Notes under the pieces: model-generated
Seen by the model: the letters and a program-made list of their open reading frames with translations, nothing else
Database searches by the model: none
What the model was told of the DNA's origin: nothing
Translations under genes and position numbers: made by a program
Shown here: positions 20,111-27,968 of the stretch, in pieces
Layout of the letters: every line of letters begins with the position of its first letter
How positions within the stretch are numbered: the first letter of the stretch is position 1
Source: Streptomyces sp. V3I7
GTDB lineage: Bacteria > Actinomycetota > Actinomycetes > Streptomycetales > Streptomycetaceae
Direction of reading: 5' to 3'
DNA: 64,000 nucleotides
NCBI RefSeq assembly: GCF_030817495.1
Contig: NZ_JAUSZK010000001.1
Span: forward strand, 3,513,001 to 3,577,000

Positions 20111-22489
20111 CTACACGTCGGCCCAGGTCGGGTTGGCCGCGAGCAGGTCGGCGAGCGTCGGGTACGCGGCGGCGACGGCGGCGTACGTCCGCGAGGTGTC
20201 CGGCGCGGGCGGCAGCGCCGGGACGTCCGGCGTGAGCCCCGCGTCGGCGGGCACGCCATTGGCCGACACACCGCGCAGGGCCAGCGTCTGCTGGACCCCG
20301 CCCTCCGCGGTCGCGGAGGTGGTGATGCCCACGACCCAGGCGAGGGTGTCGAGGACGGCCCCCGTCGTGTCCTGCACGCGCACCACGTCGCCGAGCTCGA
20401 TGCGCGGGTCGTACAGCACCTGCACGTCCCCGAGCACCGGCACCGGGTACTCCCCGGCCTTGCGCATCGCCGCGGCCAACTGGCGTGCCGCGCCCAGGTC
20501 CTGGACCCAGTCGGAGGACTCGCCGTAGAACTCCTGGCGGCCGTAGAAGCGCTCGCTCGCGCTCCCGGAGACGTACGACACCCCCTCGCGCTCCACGGGA
20601 TCGCGGTCGGGCTTGAGCGGGACGATGGTGATGGACGGCCCGCCGGCCTTGGTAACCGTGTAGAGCTTCTGCGCGGTGCGGTTGGTCAGGCGCAGCACGA
20701 TGCTGCCGTCCTCGCGGCGCAACAGCGCCTCGACCGCACCCTTGACCGCCGGCGCGCCCGCCGCGTTCTGTGCCGAGACCCGGAAGTTCGAGCCGGACGT
20801 GAGGATCACATCGTCGTCCGTGTCCGGCGGGCCGATGTCGAGTTCGTCCTCGCCGAAGGTGTACGAGACGGTCAGCGAGCTGTTGGCCGGGATCTCCCGG
20901 ACCTGGGTGTCTACCACGGCGTCCCCGCCGACGAGCCGCACCGCGCTCCAGTCCTTGGCGGGCTGGACGCAGAAGTTGCGGCAGGCGTCGATCTCCTCGG
21001 TGACGGTGAGCGCGGCGATGTCGCGCACCGACGTCAGCGTGAGATCGGGGGTGGTGGGCACGGTGGCGAACCGGGTGAAGTTGCGCCAGCGGAACCGTCC
21101 GCTCTCGTCGAGCTCCGCGGTCGACATGCTCGCCTTCGCGATCTGTCCGATCGCCTCCCACTGCGACCCCGAGACCTTGGGGATCATCCGCAGCGGCAGG
21201 ATCGCCTCGTCCAGCTCGGCGGTCTTGGTCCAGGTGCCGGCCTGGCTGAACTCGGCGGTCGTCGGGACCGTGGTCATTCCGCTGGTGACCTGGACCCCTT
21301 CGGTTGCAATCGTGGTGGTCAGCCGTACCTTGCGCAGCTCGGCGACCGGCTGCGGTCCGCTGGTCGCGGTGAAGACGCCGGCTCCGCCCACCCAGGTGAC
21401 GCCGTCGGGAGCGGTGAGCATCGGAGTGAAGCCGGGCAGCGCCTGACCGTTCGTCGAGGCGAACACGTCGACGAACACGCCGACGTGCCACACCCCTCGC
21501 TTGGTCTTCATGGCCGTCGCGTTCTGCGACCAGACCAGCCCGCTTCCCGGCACGGCAGGATCACTGCTGAGCGACCAGACCGTCACGGTTCCCTGGGAGA
21601 AGTTGAGGTCCAGGGAGAGAGTGCCGGTGTAGTTGCCCGTACGGTTCAGCTCCAGGTCGAGCCGGACGGTGTCGCCGATGCCGACCGCCGTGTTCACCCA
21701 GGCCTCGACGAACAGCCGGCTGCCGGGCACGGTGACCCGGCTGCGCGGGAACCAGGAGGCGATCACACCGCTGCTGCCGACCGGCAGCCCCGTCGGCAGC
21801 AGCGCCATCTCGTGCGGGGCGCCCATGCGCGACCAGGTGTAGTTCCGCGGGTCCGGCAGATCCTCCGGTATGCCGTACGGGGTGCCGAAACCGCCGTGCA
21901 GCGTGGCGTGGACGAGGCTCAGCGGCTGGCCCGCGACGAACTCCGGAGCCCGGGGCGGCGGACTCGTCAACAGACCCGCCTGGCGCAGTAGTTCGTCCAC
22001 GCACCAGGTCGCGGTGGCCACAGGCCGCCCCCAGTACAACCCGGTGTACGGGCGCGGGAGTTCGGCCGGTGCCCGCAGCCGTTCGGCACCGTCCAGTGCG
22101 GTGAGCTGCACGGCGTCCGTCCCGGAGGCGGCGCTGCGGGTGCGCAGGGTGCCGCGGAAGGCGGGCAGCGGGGCGCCGCTGCCGACGCCCGACTCGTGGA
22201 CGACCGACTGGCCCGGACGTGCGATGTCGCTGGTGGCGTGGCCGGCCCACGGGGAGTACAGCGCGGGCGCGGTGCTGCCGTCCGTACCGGAGATCTGCAG
22301 CTGCAGCTGGGCGGAGGAACTGCCGGAGAACGCCCGCATGGCGGGCGGCAGATCGGTGGCGTAGCTGCGCTCCAGCTGCCAGGACTGCACCTGCGCGGAG
22401 ACGTCCTCGCCGCCGAGCCGGGTGGTGTGCGTGACGGTACGCTCGCCCGCGGCCAGTGCCGCCTCGGTGGCATCGTCAGCCCGTTGCAC
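20111..22489 (-). CDS. Tail-tip / minor tail protein (Tal-like)
   Basis: A 792-residue protein, the largest in the cluster, encoded after the distal tail gene where siphovirus tail-associated proteins lie. The N-terminal region (THTTRLGGEDVSAQVQSWQLERSYATDLP) resembles the phage tail-hub fold. The middle has carbohydrate-binding-like beta sequence (SRLFVEAWVNTAVGIGDTVRLDLELN) and the C-terminal part recalls hub domain IV (LGDVQVLYDPRIELGDVVRVQDTTG). It would close the tail tip and carry the fibre. The GTG start overlaps the preceding gene by 14 bases, with GGAGGTGA just upstream. Confidence 0.72.
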   Translation of the reverse strand: MQRADDATEAALAAGERTVTHTTRLGGEDVSAQVQSWQLERSYATDLPPAMRAFSGSSSAQLQLQISGTDGSTAPALYSPWAGHATSDIARPGQSVVHESGVGSGAPLPAFRGTLRTRSAASGTDAVQLTALDGAERLRAPAELPRPYTGLYWGRPVATATWCVDELLRQAGLLTSPPPRAPEFVAGQPLSLVHATLHGGFGTPYGIPEDLPDPRNYTWSRMGAPHEMALLPTGLPVGSSGVIASWFPRSRVTVPGSRLFVEAWVNTAVGIGDTVRLDLELNRTGNYTGTLSLDLNFSQGTVTVWSLSSDPAVPGSGLVWSQNATAMKTKRGVWHVGVFVDVFASTNGQALPGFTPMLTAPDGVTWVGGAGVFTATSGPQPVAELRKVRLTTTIATEGVQVTSGMTTVPTTAEFSQAGTWTKTAELDEAILPLRMIPKVSGSQWEAIGQIAKASMSTAELDESGRFRWRNFTRFATVPTTPDLTLTSVRDIAALTVTEEIDACRNFCVQPAKDWSAVRLVGGDAVVDTQVREIPANSSLTVSYTFGEDELDIGPPDTDDDVILTSGSNFRVSAQNAAGAPAVKGAVEALLRREDGSIVLRLTNRTAQKLYTVTKAGGPSITIVPLKPDRDPVEREGVSYVSGSASERFYGRQEFYGESSDWVQDLGAARQLAAAMRKAGEYPVPVLGDVQVLYDPRIELGDVVRVQDTTGAVLDTLAWVVGITTSATAEGGVQQTLALRGVSANGVPADAGLTPDVPALPPAPDTSRTYAAVAAAYPTLADLLAANPTWADV

Positions 22490-23312
22490 TGGTCACCTCC
22501 ACGAGATCGATACCGACGGTGCGGTGCGGCAGCGGGCGTCCCGGGGTGTCGCTGTAGCCGGTGATCGACATGGTCGGCAGGCCGTCGCCGGGCACGTTGT
22601 CGGCCGCGGTGTCGCCGCCGTACGTCAGACAGGCCCCGGCCAGCGCGTACGTACCGGCCGTGCCGGGCTTTGCGGTGGGCGTGAGGTAGACGGTGCCGGC
22701 GGGGGTCGTGCCGGCGACGAACGGCCCGGCCGCGGAGACGCTGCTGATGACCGAGCCGTCGGCGCGCTTGAAGTCGAGGCCCACGGCGCAGGTCCCCAGG
22801 GCGGCGAAGGCGGTCGGCGCCCGGAAGGAGACGCGCAGGCCGGGCGGGGCCGGGAAGTTGGCGAGGCCTCCGTTGGTCCACTGGTTGCAGCGCCATCCCA
22901 GGTTGCTGGTGGCGTCGGCGGCGGTGAAGGCGAATACACCCGGCGTGGTCTCCGCAAGGGTGCCGTTCACCGACACCTTGAACCACTGCGTGATGCCCGC
23001 CGATCCGGTCGGGCCCTTACCCGCGGCCTGGGCGGCGGAGAGCACGTTGCCTGCGGCCGGGTCGATGAGCACGAGCGGGCCGGCCCCGTCCACGCGCCGG
23101 GCGAGCCGGTCCAGGACACGAGCGTCCTCCGGCGGCAGCAGGTCCCAGCTCAGCTTGATGCGCCGTACGGGGGTGGCGTTGCGGGTGATCGTGACCTGAC
23201 CGGAGAGAGCCTTGAACTCGGCGACACCGAGGTCGGCGGCGCGCTCGAAGGACTTGGCGGCCTGATCGATCTCGTACAGGCTGCCCGGGGGACCGATCCA
23301 TAGGTTGCCCAT
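22476..23312 (-). CDS. Distal tail (Dit-like) protein
   Basis: A 278-residue protein. The opening MGNLWIGPPGSLYEIDQAAKSFERAADLGVAEFKALSGQVTITRNATPVRRIKLSWDLLPPEDARVLDRLAR is the pattern of siphovirus distal tail proteins: an N-terminal ring-forming domain that receives the tube, then a galectin-like or carbohydrate-binding beta domain (PAPPGLRVSFRAPTAFAALG). It should form the hexameric ring between tube and tip. A ribosome-binding site (GAAAGGA) precedes the ATG. Confidence 0.75.
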   Translation of the reverse strand: MGNLWIGPPGSLYEIDQAAKSFERAADLGVAEFKALSGQVTITRNATPVRRIKLSWDLLPPEDARVLDRLARRVDGAGPLVLIDPAAGNVLSAAQAAGKGPTGSAGITQWFKVSVNGTLAETTPGVFAFTAADATSNLGWRCNQWTNGGLANFPAPPGLRVSFRAPTAFAALGTCAVGLDFKRADGSVISSVSAAGPFVAGTTPAGTVYLTPTAKPGTAGTYALAGACLTYGGDTAADNVPGDGLPTMSITGYSDTPGRPLPHRTVGIDLVEVTSATG

Positions 23313-23450
23313 GGCGATCGTCCTTTCGTGGGTCGAGGGCGTCAAGCCCTGGGGATGAACGGCCGTTGGCTGCAGGCCGTTGGCCCTTCGTGCCGGAAAA
23401 ACCAAAAAACCGACGACGGGACGTCGTCGGCTCATGACATACGAGTCGCC

Positions 23451-24428
23451 CTACCGCCGGGCGAGCTGGCGCTGTCCGAGGAACACGGCGCGGGCGATGG
23501 CCTGAGAGTCGACCTGGACGACCACGGGGCGCTGGGCGAGCTGCTCGACGGCAGCCGCGAGGCGCCGCGTTCCGCCGCCGGAGCCGATCATGTGCTCAAG
23601 CCGGGACAGCGGGATGACGGCCTCGGGCTCGCCGCCCTCGCCGATGACGGCGAGCCGGCCGCCGGCGCGGGCCGGGACGATGCCGCCCTGGGCGAGGGTG
23701 GGGATGTTCGGGATCTTCGGGATGTTGATCCGGAATTCCTTGCCGCCGATGAGCGGCACCCAGCTCGGGATCGAGACGTGGACCCGGTTCAGCGCGCCGA
23801 TCATGAAGTTGATGCCGCTGATGTAGGCGCGGGGCAGGGCGGTGAAGGCGTTGATGATGCCCTTGAGGATGGACTTGATCGGCCCGGCGTGCGACCTGAT
23901 GGCGCCGACGATGGCGTTCCAGGCCCACTTGACGCCCTTGGCCAGCAGGGCGGTGACCTTGTCCATGTTGATGAACTGCGCGATGAGGGGTCCGAGCAGC
24001 GTCATCACCAGTCCGAAGGGGCTGGCCGCCATGGCCAGGTTGAGCCCCTTCTGTGCCAGCGAGGCCCCCTTGAGGCCCTTGCCCAGGCCGCCCATGGACT
24101 TCCCGCCCCGGTCGGCGTTCTTGCCGGCCTTGCCGACGGACTTCTCTACGGCGTCGGACTGGCGCTTGACGTCACGCAGGGCGTTCTTGGCCTTGTCGGA
24201 GGAGCCGCGGAGCTTGTCGAGGGAGGATTTGAACTTGTCGGTGCTGCTCTTGGACTTGGCCACGGCCTGGTCGGCGCTGTTCGCGCGGCTGCGGAGGGTG
24301 TTCAGCGCGCTGCCGCTCTTGGCGGTCGCGTCCTTGAGCCGGGACACGGCGGTGGCCGACGTACCGGCGCGCGAGCGCAGCCGGTCCAGGCCCGCGGAGG
24401 CGTTCAGCAGGGACTGCTTCAGGTTCAT
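23451..24428 (-). CDS. Short tape-measure-like protein
   Basis: A 325-residue protein. Residues 1-115 are a long basic coiled coil (LDRLRSRAGTSATAVSRLKDATAKSGS...). Two hydrophobic helices follow (NLAMAASPFGLVMTLLGPLIAQF and WAWNAIVGAI). The C-terminal part has the tape-measure hallmark IPKIPNIPTLAQGGIVPARAGG followed by GEGGEPEAVIPLSRL. Phage tape measures are usually 700 to over 2000 residues and their length sets tail length; this one is very short, so the tail would be stubby. The neighbouring coiled-coil protein may be a second part. Confidence 0.75.
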   Translation of the reverse strand: MNLKQSLLNASAGLDRLRSRAGTSATAVSRLKDATAKSGSALNTLRSRANSADQAVAKSKSSTDKFKSSLDKLRGSSDKAKNALRDVKRQSDAVEKSVGKAGKNADRGGKSMGGLGKGLKGASLAQKGLNLAMAASPFGLVMTLLGPLIAQFINMDKVTALLAKGVKWAWNAIVGAIRSHAGPIKSILKGIINAFTALPRAYISGINFMIGALNRVHVSIPSWVPLIGGKEFRINIPKIPNIPTLAQGGIVPARAGGRLAVIGEGGEPEAVIPLSRLEHMIGSGGGTRRLAAAVEQLAQRPVVVQVDSQAIARAVFLGQRQLARR

Positions 24429-24458
24429 GTGATTCCTTCCCGAGTGGGGGAAAGCGCG

Positions 24459-25109
24459 TCAGCCCAGGGCCACGGTCAGCGCGTTGACGCGGGTCTCCAG
24501 AGCACTGACCCGGTCGCGGGCGGTCGCCAGATCACGCGAGTTGAGGCTCTCGCGCACGTTCTGCCTGGTCGTGCGGTCCGTTCGCGCGAGACCGGCCACC
24601 CTGCCCTCAAGGGTCTGGATGCGCCGGTTGGAGTTGGCGATCTTGTTGTGCGCGCTGGTCGTGTGGTCCTGAAGTCGGGCGATTCCCTTTTCCATGCGGG
24701 TCAGCCGGTTCCCCGCGGCCGCCGCCTCCTGCCGCCGCCGATCCAGCTCATCCGCCTTGAGCCGGCGCAGCAGTCCCCACTTGTTCCGCTCGATTCCCTT
24801 GCTCTCGAAGAATTTGTCGATCGCCGGTTCCAGGCTGAAAAGCGGGGGAAGTTCGAGCTTGGCGATGGTGAAAGCGGTGACGAGACCCACGATTTCCGGG
24901 CTCTTCAGCTCTTCCCACAGGCTGCTCGCTGTTTCTTGCCGCACCCAGCTCTGTGTCGCCAGCACTTCCTTGTCGGAGTTGAGCGCGGCGGATTTGACAT
25001 CACTTTTCCTGGTAAGTCCGGCCAGGGCGGATGAGTTGGCCTTCTTCTGCAACTCCGCGCGCAACTGGCCGATCTCTCTTTCGAGCTCGGCAGCTGATTT
25101 GTCGGCCAT
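24459..25109 (-). CDS. Coiled-coil protein of the tail cluster
   Basis: A 216-residue predicted coiled-coil protein: helices at residues 3-40 and 120-215 (LTRMEKGIARLQDHTTSAHNKIANSNRRIQTLEGRVAGLARTDR) with a non-coiled middle segment (ELKSPEIVGLVTAFTIAKLELPPLFSLEPAIDKFF). No family is recognised. It sits where the N-terminal half of a tape measure would be expected, yet it starts back-to-back with the plus-strand gene at 25147, only 37 bp away. Its codon use is visibly less GC-biased than that of its neighbours. It could be a split-off tape-measure part or an inserted cargo gene. Confidence 0.65.
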   Translation of the reverse strand: MADKSAAELEREIGQLRAELQKKANSSALAGLTRKSDVKSAALNSDKEVLATQSWVRQETASSLWEELKSPEIVGLVTAFTIAKLELPPLFSLEPAIDKFFESKGIERNKWGLLRRLKADELDRRRQEAAAAGNRLTRMEKGIARLQDHTTSAHNKIANSNRRIQTLEGRVAGLARTDRTTRQNVRESLNSRDLATARDRVSALETRVNALTVALG

Positions 25110-25146
25110 GGGTGCCCTTCCGTCGTGATCTTGGTAACATCGCTCC

Positions 25147-25569
25147 GTGAATCTGGGGGCCATTGCAGCGGTTTTCGAAATATGTGCGGGACTGGGCGCC
25201 GTGGGATGGGGGGTGAACCTCGGTGCGCACGGCCTGCGTGAACATCGCCGGAAAGTCACGCAAGAGGTCGAGATCCTCGATTCCGTCACCCTGCCGACGG
25301 GCATCTCCTACCGATTCACGCCCGTGACCGCGGTGAAGGGCGATGCGCCGGCAGGTGCCGCCGCCGAGGAATACTCCGGAACGCCCTGCAAGTTCGGCGA
25401 TCCGAGTTTCTCGGCCGGGGACCGCGTCCTCATCGACCACGATCCCGGCCATCAACTGTTCTTCTATCCCGCGGGGCGGTATCCGCGGGCCCGGCTCTGG
25501 CCGATCGCGCTCACCGCGGTGGTGATCGGCTCGGCGTCGGCCGTGCTCGGGGTCGGCAACCTGCTGTGA
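25147..25569 (+). CDS. Two-helix membrane protein, DUF3592-like, inside the tail cluster
   Basis: A 140-residue protein: membrane helix at about 4-24 (GAIAAVFEICAGLGAVGWGVNLG), a soluble beta domain with FSAGDRVLIDHDPGHQLFFYPAGRYPRARLW, then a second helix at about 118-138. The layout recalls DUF3592 proteins. It is the only gene pointing against the tail operon, and it lies exactly between the chaperone and tape-measure genes, which are normally adjacent. That placement is typical of a moron. GTG start. Function unknown. Confidence 0.65.
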   Translation: MNLGAIAAVFEICAGLGAVGWGVNLGAHGLREHRRKVTQEVEILDSVTLPTGISYRFTPVTAVKGDAPAGAAAEEYSGTPCKFGDPSFSAGDRVLIDHDPGHQLFFYPAGRYPRARLWPIALTAVVIGSASAVLGVGNLL

Positions 25570-25614
25570 CCCCGCACGTCGGGGCGTGGCCGGGCCGTCC
25601 CTTCTCACCCGTTC

Positions 25615-26028
25615 TCACGCGAAGAACCGCCGGAGCTCCTCCGGGGACGGCAGCGAGGGCTGTGGAGCGCTCCCGGCGGGCTGGTCCGGCTCGTGGGGCC
25701 GCCCCGGGCGGTGCACGGGCTCCGGGTAGTCCAGGGACTCGCTGTCCTCGTCCGCGTTGACCGTCGCGAACATCCAGTTGGCTTCCTGGAGTTGGTCGAC
25801 GGCATGGGCCAGGAGATAGTCCGTCACGCCCCAGTCGGCGACCTCGCCGCTGAGCTCACGGACGAGCGCGCTGTCCCGCGGCATGTGCTGGACCAGGACC
25901 GCCAGCCGGCGTGAGGAGAGCCGGCCGCGGTGCCAGTCCAGCAGGTCCACGCCGTAGTGGCGCAGCAGATCGGCCTCGATGGCCTCGGCGTGCTCTTCGA
26001 CGAGCGCGTCGAGGCTCAGTCTTCCCCC
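25615..26028 (-). CDS. Tail assembly chaperone, frameshifted C-terminal extension
   Basis: This frame continues the upstream chaperone in -1 frame for about 137 codons (SLDALVEEHAEAIEADLLRHYGVDLLDWHRGRLSSRRL...), ending ...SPEELRRFFA. I find no ATG, GTG or ribosome-binding site near its beginning, while the coding pattern starts right at the end of the preceding gene. That is the arrangement of the lambda G/GT pair and most siphophages, where a small fraction of ribosomes slip back one base to make the long product that helps load the tape measure. Confidence 0.72.
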   Translation of the reverse strand, partial: GGRLSLDALVEEHAEAIEADLLRHYGVDLLDWHRGRLSSRRLAVLVQHMPRDSALVRELSGEVADWGVTDYLLAHAVDQLQEANWMFATVNADEDSESLDYPEPVHRPGRPHEPDQPAGSAPQPSLPSPEELRRFFA

Positions 26029-26306
26029 AGGCCCAGCCCCGTCTCCTTGCCGTAGGCCTCCAGGATCGCGGCGATGTCCTGCATCGTGACGTCGTGCCGC
26101 TCGAAGCGCGTGAACTGCCGCTCTCCGAGGAGGAGTCGGAGCAGTCCGTCGACGTCGTTGTCGTCGAGGTCGCGCAGCTTGCGGGCGGTGGCGCGGCTCA
26201 GCTCGGTGGGCAGTTCGAAGGAGTCGTCGTCGAGCTCGAAGGTCCAGGCGCGGCCGAGCGCTTCGAGGCGCTGGGCGCGGGCGGCGTTGACGTTGAATCC
26301 GGCCAT
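26016..26306 (-). CDS. Tail assembly chaperone (short form)
   Basis: A 96-residue protein between the tail tube and tape-measure regions, the standard place of the lambda G-type chaperone: AGFNVNAARAQRLEALGRAWTFELDDDSFELPTELS, then helical sequence ending GLGLGED. Its last codons are CTG GGG GAA GAC TGA; the run of five G followed by AA at 26022-26028 is the candidate slip site that leads into the -1 frame. The ATG has an upstream CAGGAGC ribosome-binding site. Confidence 0.75.
   Translation of the reverse strand: MAGFNVNAARAQRLEALGRAWTFELDDDSFELPTELSRATARKLRDLDDNDVDGLLRLLLGERQFTRFERHDVTMQDIAAILEAYGKETGLGLGED
26022..26028 (-). promoter_or_regulatory. Candidate -1 frameshift site (GGGGGAA)
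   Basis: In the chaperone frame this reads G GGG GAA, three codons before its stop. Slipping back one base keeps GGG in the P site and opens the frame of the long extension. The A-site re-pairing (GAA to GGA) is imperfect compared with the lambda GGGAAAG type, so single-tRNA slippage is possible too. Confidence 0.55.
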
Positions 26307-26411
26307 GTGGGGCTCCTGTTCGGTGCGACGTGCGTGAGGTGAGGGACGTGACGGGGCCGGAGCCCGGCAGGCCCCGAGGAGGGGCTGCCGGGCTCCGGGA
26401 GGGGTGCCGGA

Positions 26412-27008
26412 TCAGGCCAGCGCCGCCGGGTCGTTCACCAGCCACGTGGCGAGCGGCTTGGTCGGGTCGTCGCCGGACAGGGCGGTGAAGGTGACGCCGA
26501 GCTTGACCGCGCCGGTGCGGCTCAGCGACAGCTCCTCCACCTCGGACACCGCGCCGTACGGGATGACCAGGCGGTACCGCAGGTCCTTGGTGCCGTTGTT
26601 GTCCGAGAAGTCGATCGCCAGCGCGCGCTGGTCCTGGCCGCCGGGGGCGCCGGAGATGTCGATCTTCTGGGCGGTCGGCTCCGGGGTGGAGCCGGCGGTC
26701 ACCACCGAGCTGGACGCGAGCCCCAGGTAGAACGGGAAGGTGTCCTTGTTCATCTGGAGCAGCTGGAACTTCAGCGTCAGGTCGCGGTCGGAGAGCATGA
26801 AGCGCGCCGGGGCCATCGACTGCCAGGTGTCGACCGGGTCGTTCTTGTCCTTCTTGTTGAACTTGACCCCGTCGGACGAGGTGAAGCCGAGGTTCACCCA
26901 GGGGGCGGCCAGCGCGGTGGTCTCCTTCGGCATCGTGGTGCCGACCGGGGCCGTCCAGACGGTGCCGGTGCCGGCGATGCGGACCTCGGTGTTCTTGAAA
27001 CCTGCCAT
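26412..27008 (-). CDS. Major tail tube protein, siphovirus type
   Basis: A 198-residue protein with the pattern of siphophage tube proteins: N-terminal MAGFKNTEVRIAGTGTVWTAPVGTTMPKETTALAAPWVNLGFTSSDGVKFNKK, i.e. 'alpha-omega' offset text followed by beta strands, and a C-terminal VEELSLSRTGAVKLGVTFTALSGDDPTKPLATWLVNDP. Hexamer rings of this protein would stack into the tube. No sheath gene accompanies it, so the tail should be non-contractile. A ribosome-binding site (GAGGAGC) precedes the ATG. Confidence 0.82.
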   Translation of the reverse strand: MAGFKNTEVRIAGTGTVWTAPVGTTMPKETTALAAPWVNLGFTSSDGVKFNKKDKNDPVDTWQSMAPARFMLSDRDLTLKFQLLQMNKDTFPFYLGLASSSVVTAGSTPEPTAQKIDISGAPGGQDQRALAIDFSDNNGTKDLRYRLVIPYGAVSEVEELSLSRTGAVKLGVTFTALSGDDPTKPLATWLVNDPAALA

Positions 27009-27103
27009 GTCTGCTCCTCAGTGGGAATCAGTGCGGATCGGTGCGAGGCGTTCGAGGTGGGCGAGGCGGTACGGGTGGTGAGCGTCGCCAGGACTCCGGG
27101 GGC

Positions 27104-27505
27104 TCACGCGGGCCGGATCGACAGCCGGACGGTGGCCAGATAGCGGTTCCCGGCCGGGCGGTTGTAGTCCGGCAGCCAGCGCGGACCGTCCATCTCGTCG
27201 ACGTCCGTGACGACGGCCGTGCCGTACTTCGTGTCGACCAGCTCCAGCACGCAGGCACGGGCCGCGAGGGCGATGCCGTGCGCGGTGGTCTTGTCGGGCC
27301 CGTAGACCTCCAGGTCGATCAGCGGCTTGTCGAGGTGGAGGTCGTCGGTCCAGGCGCCGCCGGCCCGGGAGACGAGGACGACCTGCTGGGTGCCGTCGAA
27401 CCCGGCGGGCGGACGGTTGTCGACGGTGGTCCCGGTCAGTTCGGGCCGGGTCTTGAGGAAGTCGACGACGAGCCGTTCCGCGTCGGGAAAGGTCAGGATG
27501 GCCAC
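27104..27505 (-). CDS. Tail terminator / head-tail joining-like protein
   Basis: A 133-residue protein of the tail-terminator group: PDAERLVVDFLKTRPELTG, DGTQQVVLVSRAGGAWTDDLHLDKPLIDLEVYG, and a C-terminal NRYLATVRLSIRP strand. It caps the proximal end of the tube. It is the first gene of the tail operon. The GTG at 27505 is chosen because GGGAG lies seven bases upstream. No head genes precede it. Confidence 0.75.
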   Translation of the reverse strand: MAILTFPDAERLVVDFLKTRPELTGTTVDNRPPAGFDGTQQVVLVSRAGGAWTDDLHLDKPLIDLEVYGPDKTTAHGIALAARACVLELVDTKYGTAVVTDVDEMDGPRWLPDYNRPAGNRYLATVRLSIRPA

Positions 27506-27665
27506 ATGGACGCTCCCTTCCGAAGGGGCGGGGCGGAAGAGCGAGAGAGGGGCCCGGTCGCGACGAGAGGACCCCGGGCAGCACGAAGCGGCAGGTCCGC
27601 CGCCCGGTGCACGGGCGCAGCTCTGCCGCTGCATTCAGTGTGACGGGTAGGGCGCACACCCGCAA

Positions 27666-27680
27666 CTGACGCTGCGTCAG
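27666..27680. promoter_or_regulatory. Palindrome upstream of the tail operon
   Basis: CTGACGC-T-GCGTCAG is a perfect 15-bp palindrome in the only non-coding region before the tail operon, about 160 bases from its first start codon. A promoter-like TTGCGG lies just downstream of it on the minus strand. Candidate operator for one of the cluster's regulators. Confidence 0.5.
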
Positions 27681-27688
27681 AAGGCGTC

Positions 27689-27719
27689 GGGCCCCGTCGC
27701 GGCGTGCGCGACGGGGCCC
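27689..27719. terminator. Terminator between regulatory and tail operons
   Basis: A 12-bp perfect stem (GGGCCCCGTCGC / GCGACGGGGCCC) with a 7-base loop lies just past the HTH gene. It separates the regulatory operon from the structural genes, so the latter need their own promoter in 27508-27688. Confidence 0.7.
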
Positions 27720-27755
27720 TCGGGGACGTGTGCAGCTGGAGCGGCGTGGGAACGG

Positions 27756-27968
27756 CTATGCGGCGACGCCGTCGTCCGGTCGGTCTCGCCGGCGTCCGTA
27801 GTACGTCGTGCGCTCGGCGGCGAAGACGTCCTCCAGCCGGTAGAGCTGTCGCCGCCCCTGCTGTCCGGCGGCCCGCAGGTGCCCCCGCTGCACCCATTTA
27901 CGGATCGTCGCGGCCGTGACCCCGGCCTCAGTGGCGGCCAACTCGATGGTGATCATAGGGGCGTTCAC
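27756..27968 (-). CDS. Small helix-turn-helix protein (MerR/Xis-type)
   Basis: A 70-residue DNA-binding protein: TIELAATEAGVTAATIRKWVQRGHLRAAGQQGRRQLYRLEDVFAAER is a MerR/excisionase-type winged helix without an effector domain. The GTG start at 27968 overlaps the preceding stop (GTGA) and has GGAGGAG at the right distance; an ATG four codons later is the alternative. With no integrase nearby, it is more likely a regulator of the tail genes than an excisionase. Confidence 0.78.
   Translation of the reverse strand: MNAPMITIELAATEAGVTAATIRKWVQRGHLRAAGQQGRRQLYRLEDVFAAERTTYYGRRRDRPDDGVAA

Noticed and set aside
18088..27505. Contractile injection system or R-type tailocin
   Set aside because: No sheath, baseplate spike or AAA+ ATPase is encoded; the tube protein, terminator and frameshifting chaperone fit the siphovirus type.
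27756..27968. Excisionase
   Set aside because: The fold fits Xis, but no integrase or attachment site is near and the gene is coupled to regulators of the tail cluster.
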